This document shows, piece by piece, positions 7,626 to 16,927 of a DNA stretch of 64,000 nt. This DNA comes from G965237725 sp965237725 (lineage in GTDB: Bacteria; Pseudomonadota; Gammaproteobacteria; Arenicellales; Poriferihabitantaceae). Under the pieces are notes generated by a model, which was not told the DNA's origin, ran no database searches, and saw only the letters and a list, made by a program, of their open reading frames with translations. Numbering within the stretch: the first letter of the stretch is position 1; each line of letters opens with the position of its first letter. The stretch covers positions 186,001-250,000 of the forward strand of contig OZ250151.1 in the NCBI GenBank assembly GCA_965237725.1, given 5' to 3'. The translations under genes and the position numbers were made by a program.

Positions 7626-9452
7626 TTAGGCACTCTTTTTTAACCTGGACGAAGATTTGCGTTCATGTTCTTTAAGCAGTCTTTTACGAATGCGAATAAA
7701 ATTCGGGGTAATTTCCACCAGTTCATCATCATCGATGACCTCAATTGCATACTCAAGGGTAAGGCGTATTGGGGGTTCTAAAACGATGGCATCGTCTTTT
7801 CCCGAGGCACGAACATTGGTCAGCTGTTTGCCTTTTAATGGATTGACCACAAGATCATTGTCTCGCGAGTGCAGACCAATAATTTGTCCTTCATATACAT
7901 CCACATTGGGATTTATGAACATCCTGCCGCGCTCCTGCAAATTGAACAGGGCGAATGCCAGGGCTTTACCCGTGCTGGTTGATACCAGCGCACCGTTTCG
8001 ACGACTATTAATTTGTCCACCAGCCACCGGCGCATATTTATCAAATACATGATAAATCAGTCCACTACCCGAGGTCATGGTCATGAAATCGGTCTGGAAA
8101 CCGATTAAACCCCTGGCTGGAATGTTATAACTTAAACGCACCCTGCCCTTGCCATCGGGCTGCATATCCTGGAGATTTCCGGATCGACTACCCAATGCCT
8201 CCATTACCGCACCTTGATTAATTTCTTCAACATCCACACTAAGTTCTTCCCAGGGCTCACACATTACGCCGTCTATTTCCTGGGTAATGGCCTGGGGACG
8301 GGAAACCGCAATTTCGTATCCTTCTCTACGCATGGTTTCAAGCAGGATTGAAAGGTGTAATTCACCACGGCCAGAAACTGCAAACACGTCAGGATCATTG
8401 GTGGTTTCAACGCGTAATGCGACGTTATGAATCAACTCCTGTTTCAGTCGATCTGAAATCTGCCGTGAAGTTACAAACTTGCCGTCTTTGCCAGCAAATG
8501 GCGAGGTATTAACCTGAAAGTTCATTCGAACCGTGGGCTCATCAACACTTAAGGAAGGCAAAGCTTCCGGCTTTGCCGGGTCACATAAAGTATCGGAAAT
8601 AGATAAGTCTTCGACTCCGGTTACTGCGATGATATCCCCGGCACCGGCGCTCTCAATTTCAACTTTCTCAAGGCCATGGAATCCAAAAATTTGCAAAATT
8701 CTGCCCGAACGAAATTTACCGCTCCTGTCAATTACATTAACCGCTGTTTTTTTCTGTAGACTGCCTCGGGCTACCCTGCCGACGCCAATGGTTCCGACAT
8801 ATCTGGAGTAGTCCAGCGAAGAAATCTGCATTTGAAAGGGACCATCAACATCAACATCGGGGTGGCTGACATCATTAATTATGGAGTCAAACAATGCTGA
8901 CATGTCCTCGGTTCGCGTTTCAGAATCAAGGGATGCATAGCCTTCGATGGCGGACGTATAAACCACAGGAAAATCAAGTTGCTCGTCGCTTGCCCCAAGT
9001 CGATCAAATAAATCAAATGTCTGATCGAGTACCCAGGCAGGTCTCGCACCATCACGATCGATTTTGTTAATGACCACGATGGGTTTCAGGCCATGGCTAA
9101 AAGCTTTTTGAGTGACAAACCGGGTTTGGGGCATGGGCCCTTCTACAGCGTCGACCAGCAATAGAACCGAATCCACCATAGACAGTACCCGTTCTACCTC
9201 GCCGCCAAAATCGGCATGACCCGGCGTATCAACAATATTGATACGATATCCATTCCATTTGAGCGCGGTATTTTTTGACAGAATGGTAATCCCCCTTTCG
9301 CGCTCAAGATCATTGGCATCCATGACCCGCTCCACCGGACCAAACCGTTCACCCAGTGTACCTGACTGCTGTAAAAGTCGATCAACCAAAGTTGTTTTAC
9401 CGTGGTCAACATGGGCGATGATCGCAATATTACGAAGTTTTTCGATGGACAT
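7626..9452 (-). CDS. typA: Translational GTPase TypA/BipA
   Basis: Ribosome-binding GTPase of the EF-G family involved in stress adaptation and late 50S assembly. G1 is AHVDHGKTT (about 13-21); RERGITI, DTPGHADFGGEVERVL and NKIDRDGARP give the other G motifs. The C-terminal BipA-specific domain contains the GSGLIYHVFD and RRNGALVSTSTGKAL signatures. The length of 608 residues is typical. The start is an ATG with upstream purines (GGGATCC region). It is a single gene ended by hairpins and not in an operon with its neighbours. Confidence 0.97.
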   Translation of the reverse strand: MSIEKLRNIAIIAHVDHGKTTLVDRLLQQSGTLGERFGPVERVMDANDLERERGITILSKNTALKWNGYRINIVDTPGHADFGGEVERVLSMVDSVLLLVDAVEGPMPQTRFVTQKAFSHGLKPIVVINKIDRDGARPAWVLDQTFDLFDRLGASDEQLDFPVVYTSAIEGYASLDSETRTEDMSALFDSIINDVSHPDVDVDGPFQMQISSLDYSRYVGTIGVGRVARGSLQKKTAVNVIDRSGKFRSGRILQIFGFHGLEKVEIESAGAGDIIAVTGVEDLSISDTLCDPAKPEALPSLSVDEPTVRMNFQVNTSPFAGKDGKFVTSRQISDRLKQELIHNVALRVETTNDPDVFAVSGRGELHLSILLETMRREGYEIAVSRPQAITQEIDGVMCEPWEELSVDVEEINQGAVMEALGSRSGNLQDMQPDGKGRVRLSYNIPARGLIGFQTDFMTMTSGSGLIYHVFDKYAPVAGGQINSRRNGALVSTSTGKALAFALFNLQERGRMFINPNVDVYEGQIIGLHSRDNDLVVNPLKGKQLTNVRASGKDDAIVLEPPIRLTLEYAIEVIDDDELVEITPNFIRIRKRLLKEHERKSSSRLKKSA

Positions 9453-9599
9453 TCTGGATCCCTAAAATTATTTGAAGTTCATCCTTGCTCATGACGTTAA
9501 CAAGGTATTCAGTACCGAATCCTTCAGGAGGTTATTCGGTTGGCTGAAAATTAAACGGCGCGTATTCTAACCGAAATTCTCTCGAAAAAACGTTAAATT

Positions 9600-11201
9600 T
9601 CAATTATGTCCATGGCTTTTACTTATGCTCCAACCCAGGGATTTATGACAGATACGAGTGACAAGATGTTCAATTTCAGAATCTTTACCGCCCCAGACCG
9701 GGACGTTTGAGCCAACCTTGGCACTGAATGAATAAGATATAAACCGGCCCAATTTGTTTCTATTGCCACTACTACTCTGGTACAGTAATTCCATGGGATA
9801 GGCAAGATTGCCCACAACGGGTAATGCCCCCACCCCTAGAGCAACCCAGGGATGGTGTGGCCGGGATTTAACCAGGCTGTGGGAGATTCGCCATAGCGTA
9901 TAAACCGTCCGAACGAATGGCCCCGTCCAGATAATCAATAGTGCTGCCATTGTAAGACTTACGGTTTGGGAAGCTACCAGAACCGGAAGGACGCCCCAGG
10001 TAAATGTTTTGACAAATGGCTTTAAACCCAGATGAATACTAAAATCGGTTAAATAGGCGCTGACATCATCGTTGTGCAATTCTTCCCGGAGTAATTGCCT
10101 TTGAGCATCGGTTAGAAATTTTCTCGAATACCACTGTTCAATTTCACGTTTCAGAAACCAGCGAATCACACCCCACCGGTAAAAGGCGTTAGTAAAATAA
10201 CGGTACACCCGCCGATACATTTTCTTATAGCGAAAGTTTCTTATGTAGCTGACAATTGCACGCGTCTTGTCTGCTACTGTCTTTGCCATGGAACCGACCA
10301 GCATTTTTGAATTTTTCAAAAACCATCGCCATGGATGATTCAAATAGAACGCGTGCTCCTGGCCAGTTATTCTTTCCTGGGACACCGCGTACTCAAGCCC
10401 TTTTTCCAGTCGGCTCAGGTTTTTCCACTTATGTTGTGATTGCTCCAACCCATCATACTCAGAAATTATCTGTTGAAGTTTCTCTTCACCCAATTTTTGT
10501 TGCAGTGAAATTCGATGTTCTTCGAGATAATTTTTTAATTTCACCGTATCAACATCATCAAAAAGCCAGCCTTTGTGTTTGATACACATCGGTAGATAGT
10601 AAAACAGTGTGGTCAGCGGATTAATCGAAAACAATGCGGGTAATCCCGATTCCAGATCAATCCATATCCATCGATATGAATTATTTTCCTGAAACCGAAC
10701 CATAAAATTACTGGCACCCACTGGGTTGCCCTTGCCGGCCTGCCAAACCATGCCATCAAAACCTGATTCAATTAATTTGTCCTGCAGCGGTACCATGATT
10801 TCGTTTTTCAAAACAGCCATGTAATCTTTGGGATTATGGATAAGCGGGTTTAGTAAAGGTGCATGACTGCCGCGTATAAACTCGGCATTTATTTCGAATG
10901 CCTTTGCATCAGAGTTCCATCTATGGGAATGGGTAAGCGGCAGTCTAAGCTGATCATCAAACCAGTACTGACAAAGACCCTGTAAAATGTGACGGCGGGA
11001 AACCGACGACCGAATCGCATTTTTACACCAGGTATACGGATTGGCTGAACCAGTTAACACAAAGAGTATGGCTTTACTAATTGTCTCTCCTAAGAATATC
11101 TTGGTGGCAATTTCTCGGCCATCCATAACAGAATAATACACATCCGCGGAACGCCCACTTCCAATGTATGTTATTCCTGTTTTTACTGGATTGCCCCGCA
11201 T
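9600..11201 (-). CDS. Membrane protein with protein-kinase-like (probable pseudokinase) N-terminal domain
   Basis: I do not recognise this 533-residue protein as a named family. Residues 12-34 look like a kinase ATP lobe: glycine-rich GSGRSADV (14-21) and a Lys in ATKIF (K34). Further on, GASNFMV (163-169, Asn165) and WIDLESG (180-186, Asp182) occupy the positions of the catalytic-loop Asn and the DFG Asp. No HRD-type aspartate is seen five residues before Asn165, so it may be catalytically dead or an atypical kinase. A central basic, aromatic-rich stretch (about 290-370) precedes two hydrophobic segments near 400-430 and 450-475. It is divergent from the ATP-grasp gene. The kinase relation is inference from motif order. 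Confidence 0.6.
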   Translation of the reverse strand: MRGNPVKTGITYIGSGRSADVYYSVMDGREIATKIFLGETISKAILFVLTGSANPYTWCKNAIRSSVSRRHILQGLCQYWFDDQLRLPLTHSHRWNSDAKAFEINAEFIRGSHAPLLNPLIHNPKDYMAVLKNEIMVPLQDKLIESGFDGMVWQAGKGNPVGASNFMVRFQENNSYRWIWIDLESGLPALFSINPLTTLFYYLPMCIKHKGWLFDDVDTVKLKNYLEEHRISLQQKLGEEKLQQIISEYDGLEQSQHKWKNLSRLEKGLEYAVSQERITGQEHAFYLNHPWRWFLKNSKMLVGSMAKTVADKTRAIVSYIRNFRYKKMYRRVYRYFTNAFYRWGVIRWFLKREIEQWYSRKFLTDAQRQLLREELHNDDVSAYLTDFSIHLGLKPFVKTFTWGVLPVLVASQTVSLTMAALLIIWTGPFVRTVYTLWRISHSLVKSRPHHPWVALGVGALPVVGNLAYPMELLYQSSSGNRNKLGRFISYSFSAKVGSNVPVWGGKDSEIEHLVTRICHKSLGWSISKSHGHN

Positions 11202-11308
11202 GTTATTTATTATCAGCTCCGATTCAGAGAATTATAGACCACAATCATTTCTATAACGATAAACTACATCAATCTGCACAAACCGCCTAAGGAACCTCTG
11301 AACAAGTC

Positions 11309-12562
11309 ATGACCGATCAAAGTGAGCATCTGCTACTCATATGCGAACCGAGTAGTTACAGAATTTCACCCTTTCTCAAAGCCGCAGCTAAAATGGGGTT
11401 GCAAACGACAATCGCATCCCGTGGAGCCAATTCACTGATATCCGAAATTCATGATGGTTTGCATGTTGATTTAGACCACAAGGCGTCAACCGTCAAACTA
11501 ATCTTAAAACAAAACCAGGTCACACCCTTTTGTGGGGTCATCGGTATCGATGACGGAACCGTAGAAGTTGCCGCGATTGTGGCACAACAACTTAGTTTTA
11601 CCCATAATCCCTTTACCGCTGCGGAATTTACCCGACGCAAGGATTTAGCACGAGCACAATTATTTAAATCCGATTGCCAGGTACCCAAGCACGAATTAAT
11701 CAATCTGGATTCAACACTCCCACCCAAACCCAAACAGGTTAAATTTCCATGCGTGATCAAGCCATTAGCCTTTTCCGGCAGCCGTGGGGTTATTCGCGCT
11801 AATAACCCATCAGAATTTGTCCAGGCCTGTAATCGGGTTAAATCTCTACTCCACCAGTCGTTAACACCATTCGAACAAAATCATTTACTGGTCGAACAAT
11901 ATATCCATGGTGATGAAGTCGCATTCGAAGGTTTTCTTCAAAATGGGGTGCTAAATAAAATTGTCATCTTCGACAAACCCGATCCCCTTGTTGGCCCCTA
12001 CTTCGAAGAAACCATTTATGTTGAACCATCAAGTCTATCTGCAAGTCAGCAACAACTAATTTTCGACCAGGTTGACAAAGCCTGCAAAGCCTATGGCTTA
12101 GTGACAGGACCCATTCATGCGGAACTTCGAATTGATGGTGATAACGCATGGATTCTGGAAGTTGCGGGCCGAACCATTGGAGGTGATTGTGCGCGTAGCC
12201 TGGACGATGGTGGCAAATTTAATCTAGAGGAGTTGGTCATTTCCCTGGCCATAGATCGAAATTATTCGATAAATATTCCCGACCAGGCCCGGGGTGTAAT
12301 GATGATTCCGATTAAACAACATGGCATTTTACGGCGGGTTGAAGGACTCAGTGATGCCCTGGAGGTCGAGAATGTAACCTCGGTAGATATCCAGGCTCGT
12401 ACTGGCAATGAACTTGTGCCGCTGCCAGAAGGAAACCAGTATCCAGGTTATATTTTTGCCCGCGCTGACAGCTCGGATCAGGTGATTACCGCATTGCGTA
12501 CCGCTTATGAAAAATTAAACTTCGTTGTTGCACCAATTTTTACCACAACGGTGAATTCCTGA
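11309..12562 (+). CDS. ATP-grasp domain carboxylate-amine ligase-like protein
   Basis: This 417-residue cytoplasmic enzyme has an N-terminal pre-ATP-grasp Rossmann region (LLLICEPSSYRISPFLKAA), then an ATP-grasp core. VIKPLAFSGSRGVIRA carries the ATP-binding Lys and glycine-rich loop. LLVEQYIHGDEVAFEG is the hinge with acidic residues. AELRIDGDNAWILEVAGRTIGG carries the metal-binding Glu and Arg. This matches the family that includes L-amino-acid ligases and carbamoyl-phosphate-synthase-like standalone proteins. It probably joins an acid and an amine via acyl-phosphate, but the substrates are unknown. It converges with yggX, with only 12 bases between the stops. Confidence 0.8.
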   Translation: MTDQSEHLLLICEPSSYRISPFLKAAAKMGLQTTIASRGANSLISEIHDGLHVDLDHKASTVKLILKQNQVTPFCGVIGIDDGTVEVAAIVAQQLSFTHNPFTAAEFTRRKDLARAQLFKSDCQVPKHELINLDSTLPPKPKQVKFPCVIKPLAFSGSRGVIRANNPSEFVQACNRVKSLLHQSLTPFEQNHLLVEQYIHGDEVAFEGFLQNGVLNKIVIFDKPDPLVGPYFEETIYVEPSSLSASQQQLIFDQVDKACKAYGLVTGPIHAELRIDGDNAWILEVAGRTIGGDCARSLDDGGKFNLEELVISLAIDRNYSINIPDQARGVMMIPIKQHGILRRVEGLSDALEVENVTSVDIQARTGNELVPLPEGNQYPGYIFARADSSDQVITALRTAYEKLNFVVAPIFTTTVNS

Positions 12563-12574
12563 AAACAACAACCC

Positions 12575-12862
12575 CTACTTTGATGCACCTACTGGATGAA
12601 AGCCCGCGGGTAAGTGGCCGTAGTCCCCTTCAGCAAAGAAAAACCCCAGCATATGTTTTTCAATTAGATCTATGGAATTAGGGTCCCCAGTATTGAGACC
12701 ATTTTCGTTAATTATCGCGGTAAGCCGGGTCAACCATTGACTCCATCCTTCTTTTGATACATTTTCAAAAATTCGAATCCCCAGCTCTCCCGGGTAAGGC
12801 GGTCTATTCAGTGCCTCCGCTGGTTCTTTCAATACCACGCAATTTACGGTTTTTGCGGTCAT
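12575..12862 (-). CDS. yggX: Fe(2+)-trafficking / oxidative damage protection protein YggX
   Basis: A small cytoplasmic protein (95 residues, family about 90) that protects Fe-S clusters from oxidative damage. Conserved features are the N-terminal C-V-V-L (Cys near residue 8), PPYPGELGIRIFENVSKEGWSQWL, the LINENGLN-like stretch (here IINENGLN) and a C-terminal FFFAEG block. In many gammaproteobacteria it follows mutY; here it is alone, with a repeat-rich stretch upstream. Confidence 0.93.
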   Translation of the reverse strand: MTAKTVNCVVLKEPAEALNRPPYPGELGIRIFENVSKEGWSQWLTRLTAIINENGLNTGDPNSIDLIEKHMLGFFFAEGDYGHLPAGFHPVGASK

Positions 12863-12997
12863 TTGTCTCTACTAATATTTGAGCAGGTGTGAGTATACTC
12901 AAATCTTTAAGGTTCGGTTAATAAACCATATAAACAGTTCAATCAATTACGACTAATATAACGTTTGCCCCATGGCAATAAACCTCCTGCGGGCGAC

Positions 12998-13269
12998 CAC
13001 CAAAGCCCACTCTTCCCCGTCATTGGATCCAACGAGATATTCCTTTCTCCCTCGTCATTCCCGCCCCCGATCGAGCCGAGGGCAGGCTCCAGCGGGAATC
13101 CAGCGAAAATCCTACGTAGAGTCAAATTTCATTGGAATCGCAGACCAAACATAGATCCCGGATAAGGGCTTTGCCCTTTCCGGGAAGACGGGGTGGGGTT
13201 GTGGCTAAGTGCCGCGCCTTTTCCGGGAAGACGGTTGTGTTGATGCCCGCGGCTACCACCGCCATGGAA
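12998..13269. repeat. Intergenic REP-like repeat cluster
   Basis: No gene is supported between the yggX start and 13272. The stretch holds several inverted repeats: ATTCCCGC (13057-13064) against GCGGGAAT (13092-13099), a GTCATTCCCGC..GCGGGAATCCAG type element; and TCCCGGATAAGGGC against GCCCTTTCCGGGA (13156-13185). TTCCGGGAAGACGG occurs twice (13178-13191, 13221-13234) and once more with one mismatch at 333. A 25-nt GCCCGCGGCTAC element (13245-13269) recurs with two mismatches at 25450-25474. Confidence 0.7.
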
Positions 13270-13271
13270 AA

Positions 13272-13442
13272 CTACATGCCTTTAAGCACAGTGCTCGCAG
13301 TAATCAGCGCCCATGCCGCAGTTAGAACCCAGAAACTGTAACCCGCCAACATAGGGATCACCCCAAGACCGCCGAGCACGCCCAGAATCCCAAGAATTAA
13401 AGAAATCATAAATATAATCTTTTTCGGTGCATTCAATCTCAT
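13272..13442 (-). CDS. Small two-helix membrane protein (56 aa)
   Basis: A short frame starts at ATG 13442-13440 behind a strong ribosome site (GGAGGAAG, 7-8 bases upstream) and ends at TAG 13272. The protein starts MRLNAPKK, then has two hydrophobic helices (about 9-34 and 36-53) and ends TVLKGM. The positive N-terminus and the L-N-A-P-K start followed by a glycine-rich first helix resemble small uncharacterised gammaproteobacterial inner-membrane proteins I have seen, but no function is known. Good coding shape and ribosome site support a real gene; its stop abuts the repeat element. Confidence 0.75.
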   Translation of the reverse strand: MRLNAPKKIIFMISLILGILGVLGGLGVIPMLAGYSFWVLTAAWALITASTVLKGM

Positions 13443-13532
13443 TTGAACTTCCTCCGCAAATTTGCAATATTATTGAAGTCGAAATTATAGCAAATCGGTA
13501 TTTAAATTATTATAGCTACTAAAGGTTAATTT

Positions 13533-14660
13533 CTAATCTTGTGCCATCACAAAATTTTTGTTATCAGCGCGTAACATTTTTTTTATCGTCGGCAGGATAA
13601 TCTCAGCCACCCGTGCGCTTCCAATATCTGTGAAATGACAATCGTCAAAATAATAGTCCAGTGATTTTGGAATGTACTGGTCTAACGCCTGATATATGAC
13701 GTTTTCGTCATCGTATTGAAGCGCAATATTCTGTTGCACATCATTGTACTTTTCCATTTCTTCGTGCAACCATTTGCCCGACGGTCTCACTGGTCCTTCT
13801 TCAGACTGGACAGAAAACCACAACGATTTATATTCTTGTTCAGACATATCCTCGTGCCATAGTACGGGTTGCCCGAGAAGAATAATCGGCTTATTTCGAC
13901 TAACCAGAAAATTAACCAGCCAGTTCACAGATTCTGAAAATTCCACTATAGGGTCATGGTTTCGGACAACCCGCTCTCTATAGCGATTACCCTGATATTT
14001 TATTCTTAATTTTGGTAAAGCCTGGGAATGCCATTCCACCGCAGTTCCTGCGGCCAATTGAAATCGTGATTTTAGCAACCGGATATGCTTTCGGATTTGC
14101 GAATATTTTCGCACGATGTACTTCAACTTTTTATCCTCTGCCGCCAGGGTTTTTTCTATGGATTCAGGTCTATATTCTTTACCGCCATTCCAGACCATGT
14201 CGTTGACACCGAGAAGTGTAATCACAAGATCGGGATTGAGTCGATCAATGCGATCCTTAAGATACCAGGCGACGTCCGAAGTTTTAGAGCCGCCACGCCC
14301 GTAGCCAATACTTTGAAATACAGTTCCGGAACCCAATCTTGATTTGTTTAATGAAATCTCAAGTAAAGAACACCAGGTGTCTTCAATACTTTGAGTTGGT
14401 TGATCCGTTGTTGAGGCGCCGATACACAATATTCGAAACGTATCCGATTGCTTTTCCATGGCATCCATGGACAACGAACGTAGCCCGAACTGGTTGCGGC
14501 TATAAATTATTTTCTTTTTCAATCCGGGAATGGATTGGGCATATTGCCTGTAGACAGAGGGGCCCTGGGCTGGCACTAAAACCCATAATCCTCCCTCCAC
14601 AATCAGGATAAGAATGATGAATACAACCAGGTTAATACATAGTGTTCGTAACACAGCCAA
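13533..14660 (-). CDS. SGNH/GDSL-family hydrolase with N-terminal membrane anchor
   Basis: A 375-residue protein with an uncleaved hydrophobic segment at residues 7-29, so the enzyme domain probably faces the periplasm. Block I is CIGASTTD (nucleophile Ser83), the oxyanion Gly is in YGRGG, block III is LLGVNDM, and block V is DDCHFTD (Asp339, His342). This is a complete SGNH esterase/acetylhydrolase set. The substrate (polysaccharide O-acetyl or lipid ester) cannot be told. It is monocistronic, about 90 bases upstream of the small membrane protein on the same strand. Confidence 0.85.
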   Translation of the reverse strand: MAVLRTLCINLVVFIILILIVEGGLWVLVPAQGPSVYRQYAQSIPGLKKKIIYSRNQFGLRSLSMDAMEKQSDTFRILCIGASTTDQPTQSIEDTWCSLLEISLNKSRLGSGTVFQSIGYGRGGSKTSDVAWYLKDRIDRLNPDLVITLLGVNDMVWNGGKEYRPESIEKTLAAEDKKLKYIVRKYSQIRKHIRLLKSRFQLAAGTAVEWHSQALPKLRIKYQGNRYRERVVRNHDPIVEFSESVNWLVNFLVSRNKPIILLGQPVLWHEDMSEQEYKSLWFSVQSEEGPVRPSGKWLHEEMEKYNDVQQNIALQYDDENVIYQALDQYIPKSLDYYFDDCHFTDIGSARVAEIILPTIKKMLRADNKNFVMAQD

Positions 14661-14827
14661 TGATCACAGAAATAATCCTGTCAATCCTGACGCTGTATGT
14701 TTACCGCAATATAACCTTTAGATTAAATATTTATAATAATTCTGTAGCGAGACAATTTTTTCACTGACTTGTCAATCAGTGACTGCGATTAAAGAGAGCA
14801 ATTAGGAATAGCCATGGCCCGTTGATG

Positions 14828-15616
14828 TTAAATTGAGTGTTTGATTGCGCTATCGCTCAATAGCCGACCATAGCCAGATACAAGATCATTTATTCCAGCA
14901 AGTCTGAGGGCGTCCCAGGCCATGGCCTGGTTGCTGGTTATCACCGGTTTGTTGCAGATATTTTCAATTTCTTCGATCACATCGATAGAGCGCAACGCAC
15001 CGCAGGATATAAATATGGCATCTGCATCATCGCGGTCGAGTTTCACCGCCATGTCCCTGATAAATTGAGGAGAAACCCGAACCATGTCGCTATCCTTTTC
15101 AATATTTAAGCCTTCAAATTCCAGCATGTTAAAACCGCATGTGGCCAGATAATCAAGCTCTGCAGTATTCACCTCATCCAGATAAGGCGTTGCAACCACA
15201 ATATTTTTTGCGTTCACCGCATTCAATGCCCTAACCACCGCGGCAATAATACAACTTGCTTTTGCATTTGGTGCGCCCAGATTAAGTAACTCGTGCACCC
15301 GCTCTTCGCCAATAACCAGACTGCCCGAAGTGCAGGCATAGGTCACCACATCCAGACTACCATCGGGAAGCAGGGTTTTCGCGGTTCGAGTTAAATCCGG
15401 TGCAATGGCTGCCAGATTTTCATTGGTAATGTTGTCCGGATTGTTTACCCGGGCAAAGTGAATACCCACCCCCTGGGGAATTATTTTAACCATATCGTCG
15501 GTAATGGTCTGCTCCGTTGCCAGCAATACAAATCCAATTTTACCTTTAGGGTGGCGTCCCGCATCGAACACCACATCATAGCCCCTGGACTTAACCTGAT
15601 TGTTAACAATTGACAT
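14828..15616 (-). CDS. eutA: EutA-like Asp/Glu racemase superfamily protein (ectoine utilisation / maleate isomerase type)
   Basis: This 262-residue protein has two half-domains, each with a catalytic cysteine: YACTSGSLVIG (Cys95) and FISCGALRSIDVI (Cys205). That arrangement is shared by maleate isomerase, arylmalonate decarboxylase and EutA. The C-terminal KPVITSNQAMAWDALRLAG is very like EutA. It starts 2 bases after the stop of the M24 gene, so the two are translationally linked. EutA is predicted to act on a hydroxyectoine-derived intermediate, but its exact reaction is not settled. The EutA call rests on the M24 partner and on EutB/EutC 6 kb away; maleate isomerase is the main alternative. 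Confidence 0.7.
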   Translation of the reverse strand: MSIVNNQVKSRGYDVVFDAGRHPKGKIGFVLLATEQTITDDMVKIIPQGVGIHFARVNNPDNITNENLAAIAPDLTRTAKTLLPDGSLDVVTYACTSGSLVIGEERVHELLNLGAPNAKASCIIAAVVRALNAVNAKNIVVATPYLDEVNTAELDYLATCGFNMLEFEGLNIEKDSDMVRVSPQFIRDMAVKLDRDDADAIFISCGALRSIDVIEEIENICNKPVITSNQAMAWDALRLAGINDLVSGYGRLLSDSAIKHSI

Positions 15617-15618
15617 GA

Positions 15619-16779
15619 TTAATTGACCTCCACTAAATCCAGCGAAGAGCGACTTAGTCGCTCCACACCATTATCAGTAACCAGAACTGAATGCCCCCAG
15701 CACATAGCCAAACCCGCCTCGGAGTCCATCAAAATCATATGCAGGAAAAATACATTTCCAACGTCCATAGTTAACGGATTACCTTTATAGAACATCGGAA
15801 AATCTACCCAAATCGGATTATATATCGCGCCCATGCCATAACCACAGGCCTGCATCCGGGCGTGCCCGAGCCCGTTGTTGTCGAATACTTTTGCATGGGC
15901 ATCAAACACCTCGCCCATGGGGTGGCCGGGTCTGATCGCCTGCTCACAGGCTTCCAGCGCCTGTACCGCCACACTGTGCATTTTTTTCTGGGAATCGTTC
16001 GCCTGACCAATAATCAGGGTCCGCATCATCGCCGCGTGATAACGATGATATGCACCAGACCATTCCAGGGTCATTTGATCCTGATCATCGAGATGGCGCG
16101 GACCAGATTGATAGCGACACAATAAAGCAGCCTCTCCCGAACCAATAATAAATTCATTGCCAGCATAGCTGCCACCACCTTCAAATACAGCGCCCTGCAT
16201 TGCCGCCAGTATGTCACCCTCGAATGCACCTCCATGGGTTGCGGCGATTCCCGCATCCAGGGCGTCGTCACTCAATGCCGCGGCCTTGCGATGGTATACA
16301 ATTTCTTTTTCACTTTTCACTCGTCTGATCACGCCAACCAGATCCGAAGCTTCTTCCAACTCTACTTTATTTTCCAATGCCAGATACAATTGCTGGCCGT
16401 TATAAGCGGTTAAACCGACGGTTTTGGTTTCGATGCCCAGTCGGCACGAATTCAAATTCAGTTCTTCGAGCAATTTTGCAAGATCCACAAATGGATCCGA
16501 TTCCTGGGTTTCTTTCCAGATGTGAATCTGATCGTCTTTTAAGATGGAAGTTTGCTGGCTCTGGCGAAGGTCGGGGAGTCGGGTAAGCAAGTTAACATCA
16601 CCACTGGCGCTGAGCACCATACACTGGAACATGGCGAACCCAAATGTGTCGTAGCCAGTGAGGTAAAAGTGACTTTCCGGCGCAAACAATAGCATCCCAT
16701 CGAGCTCTCGCTGTTGGACGGATTTGCAGGCGCGATCAATCCGAGCATTGAATTCGCTTTCGCTAAAGTGAAAAGCCAT
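15619..16779 (-). CDS. M24-fold hydrolase lacking metal ligands (ectoine hydrolase EutD/DoeA or creatinase-like)
   Basis: A pita-bread-fold protein of 386 residues from ATG 16779 (MAFHFSESEF); the longer upstream reading with a non-ATG start is not needed. The usual M24 metal-binding D-x-G..D-x-T-R-T is replaced by EWSGAYHRYHAAMMRT, and the G-H-G-x-G histidine by GYGMG. This E-x-x-G-x-Y-x-R-Y-H-x4-R-T form is what I recall for DoeA/EutD ectoine hydrolase, a metal-independent C-N hydrolase related to creatinase. It is co-transcribed with the EutA-like gene. The ectoine/hydroxyectoine substrate is probable, not proven; another cyclic or N-methylated amino acid is possible. Confidence 0.7.
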   Translation of the reverse strand: MAFHFSESEFNARIDRACKSVQQRELDGMLLFAPESHFYLTGYDTFGFAMFQCMVLSASGDVNLLTRLPDLRQSQQTSILKDDQIHIWKETQESDPFVDLAKLLEELNLNSCRLGIETKTVGLTAYNGQQLYLALENKVELEEASDLVGVIRRVKSEKEIVYHRKAAALSDDALDAGIAATHGGAFEGDILAAMQGAVFEGGGSYAGNEFIIGSGEAALLCRYQSGPRHLDDQDQMTLEWSGAYHRYHAAMMRTLIIGQANDSQKKMHSVAVQALEACEQAIRPGHPMGEVFDAHAKVFDNNGLGHARMQACGYGMGAIYNPIWVDFPMFYKGNPLTMDVGNVFFLHMILMDSEAGLAMCWGHSVLVTDNGVERLSRSSLDLVEVN

Positions 16780-16927
16780 AGTTGTAATTAAATATGTACG
16801 GGGTAAAAAATAGATTGGTCGCAATAAGAAAGGAATTTCTCATCCTAGTCAATAGATTTATTATATTATGGTTAGCACAGCTATCCAGATAAACTCGAAC
16901 TCTATAACTTCTTAATTCGATACAAAC

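Noticed and set aside
13282..13467. 61-residue minus-strand frame over the small membrane protein
   Set aside because: It is a shadow in another frame; its composition is not protein-like and the overlapping 56-residue frame has the ribosome site and two membrane helices.
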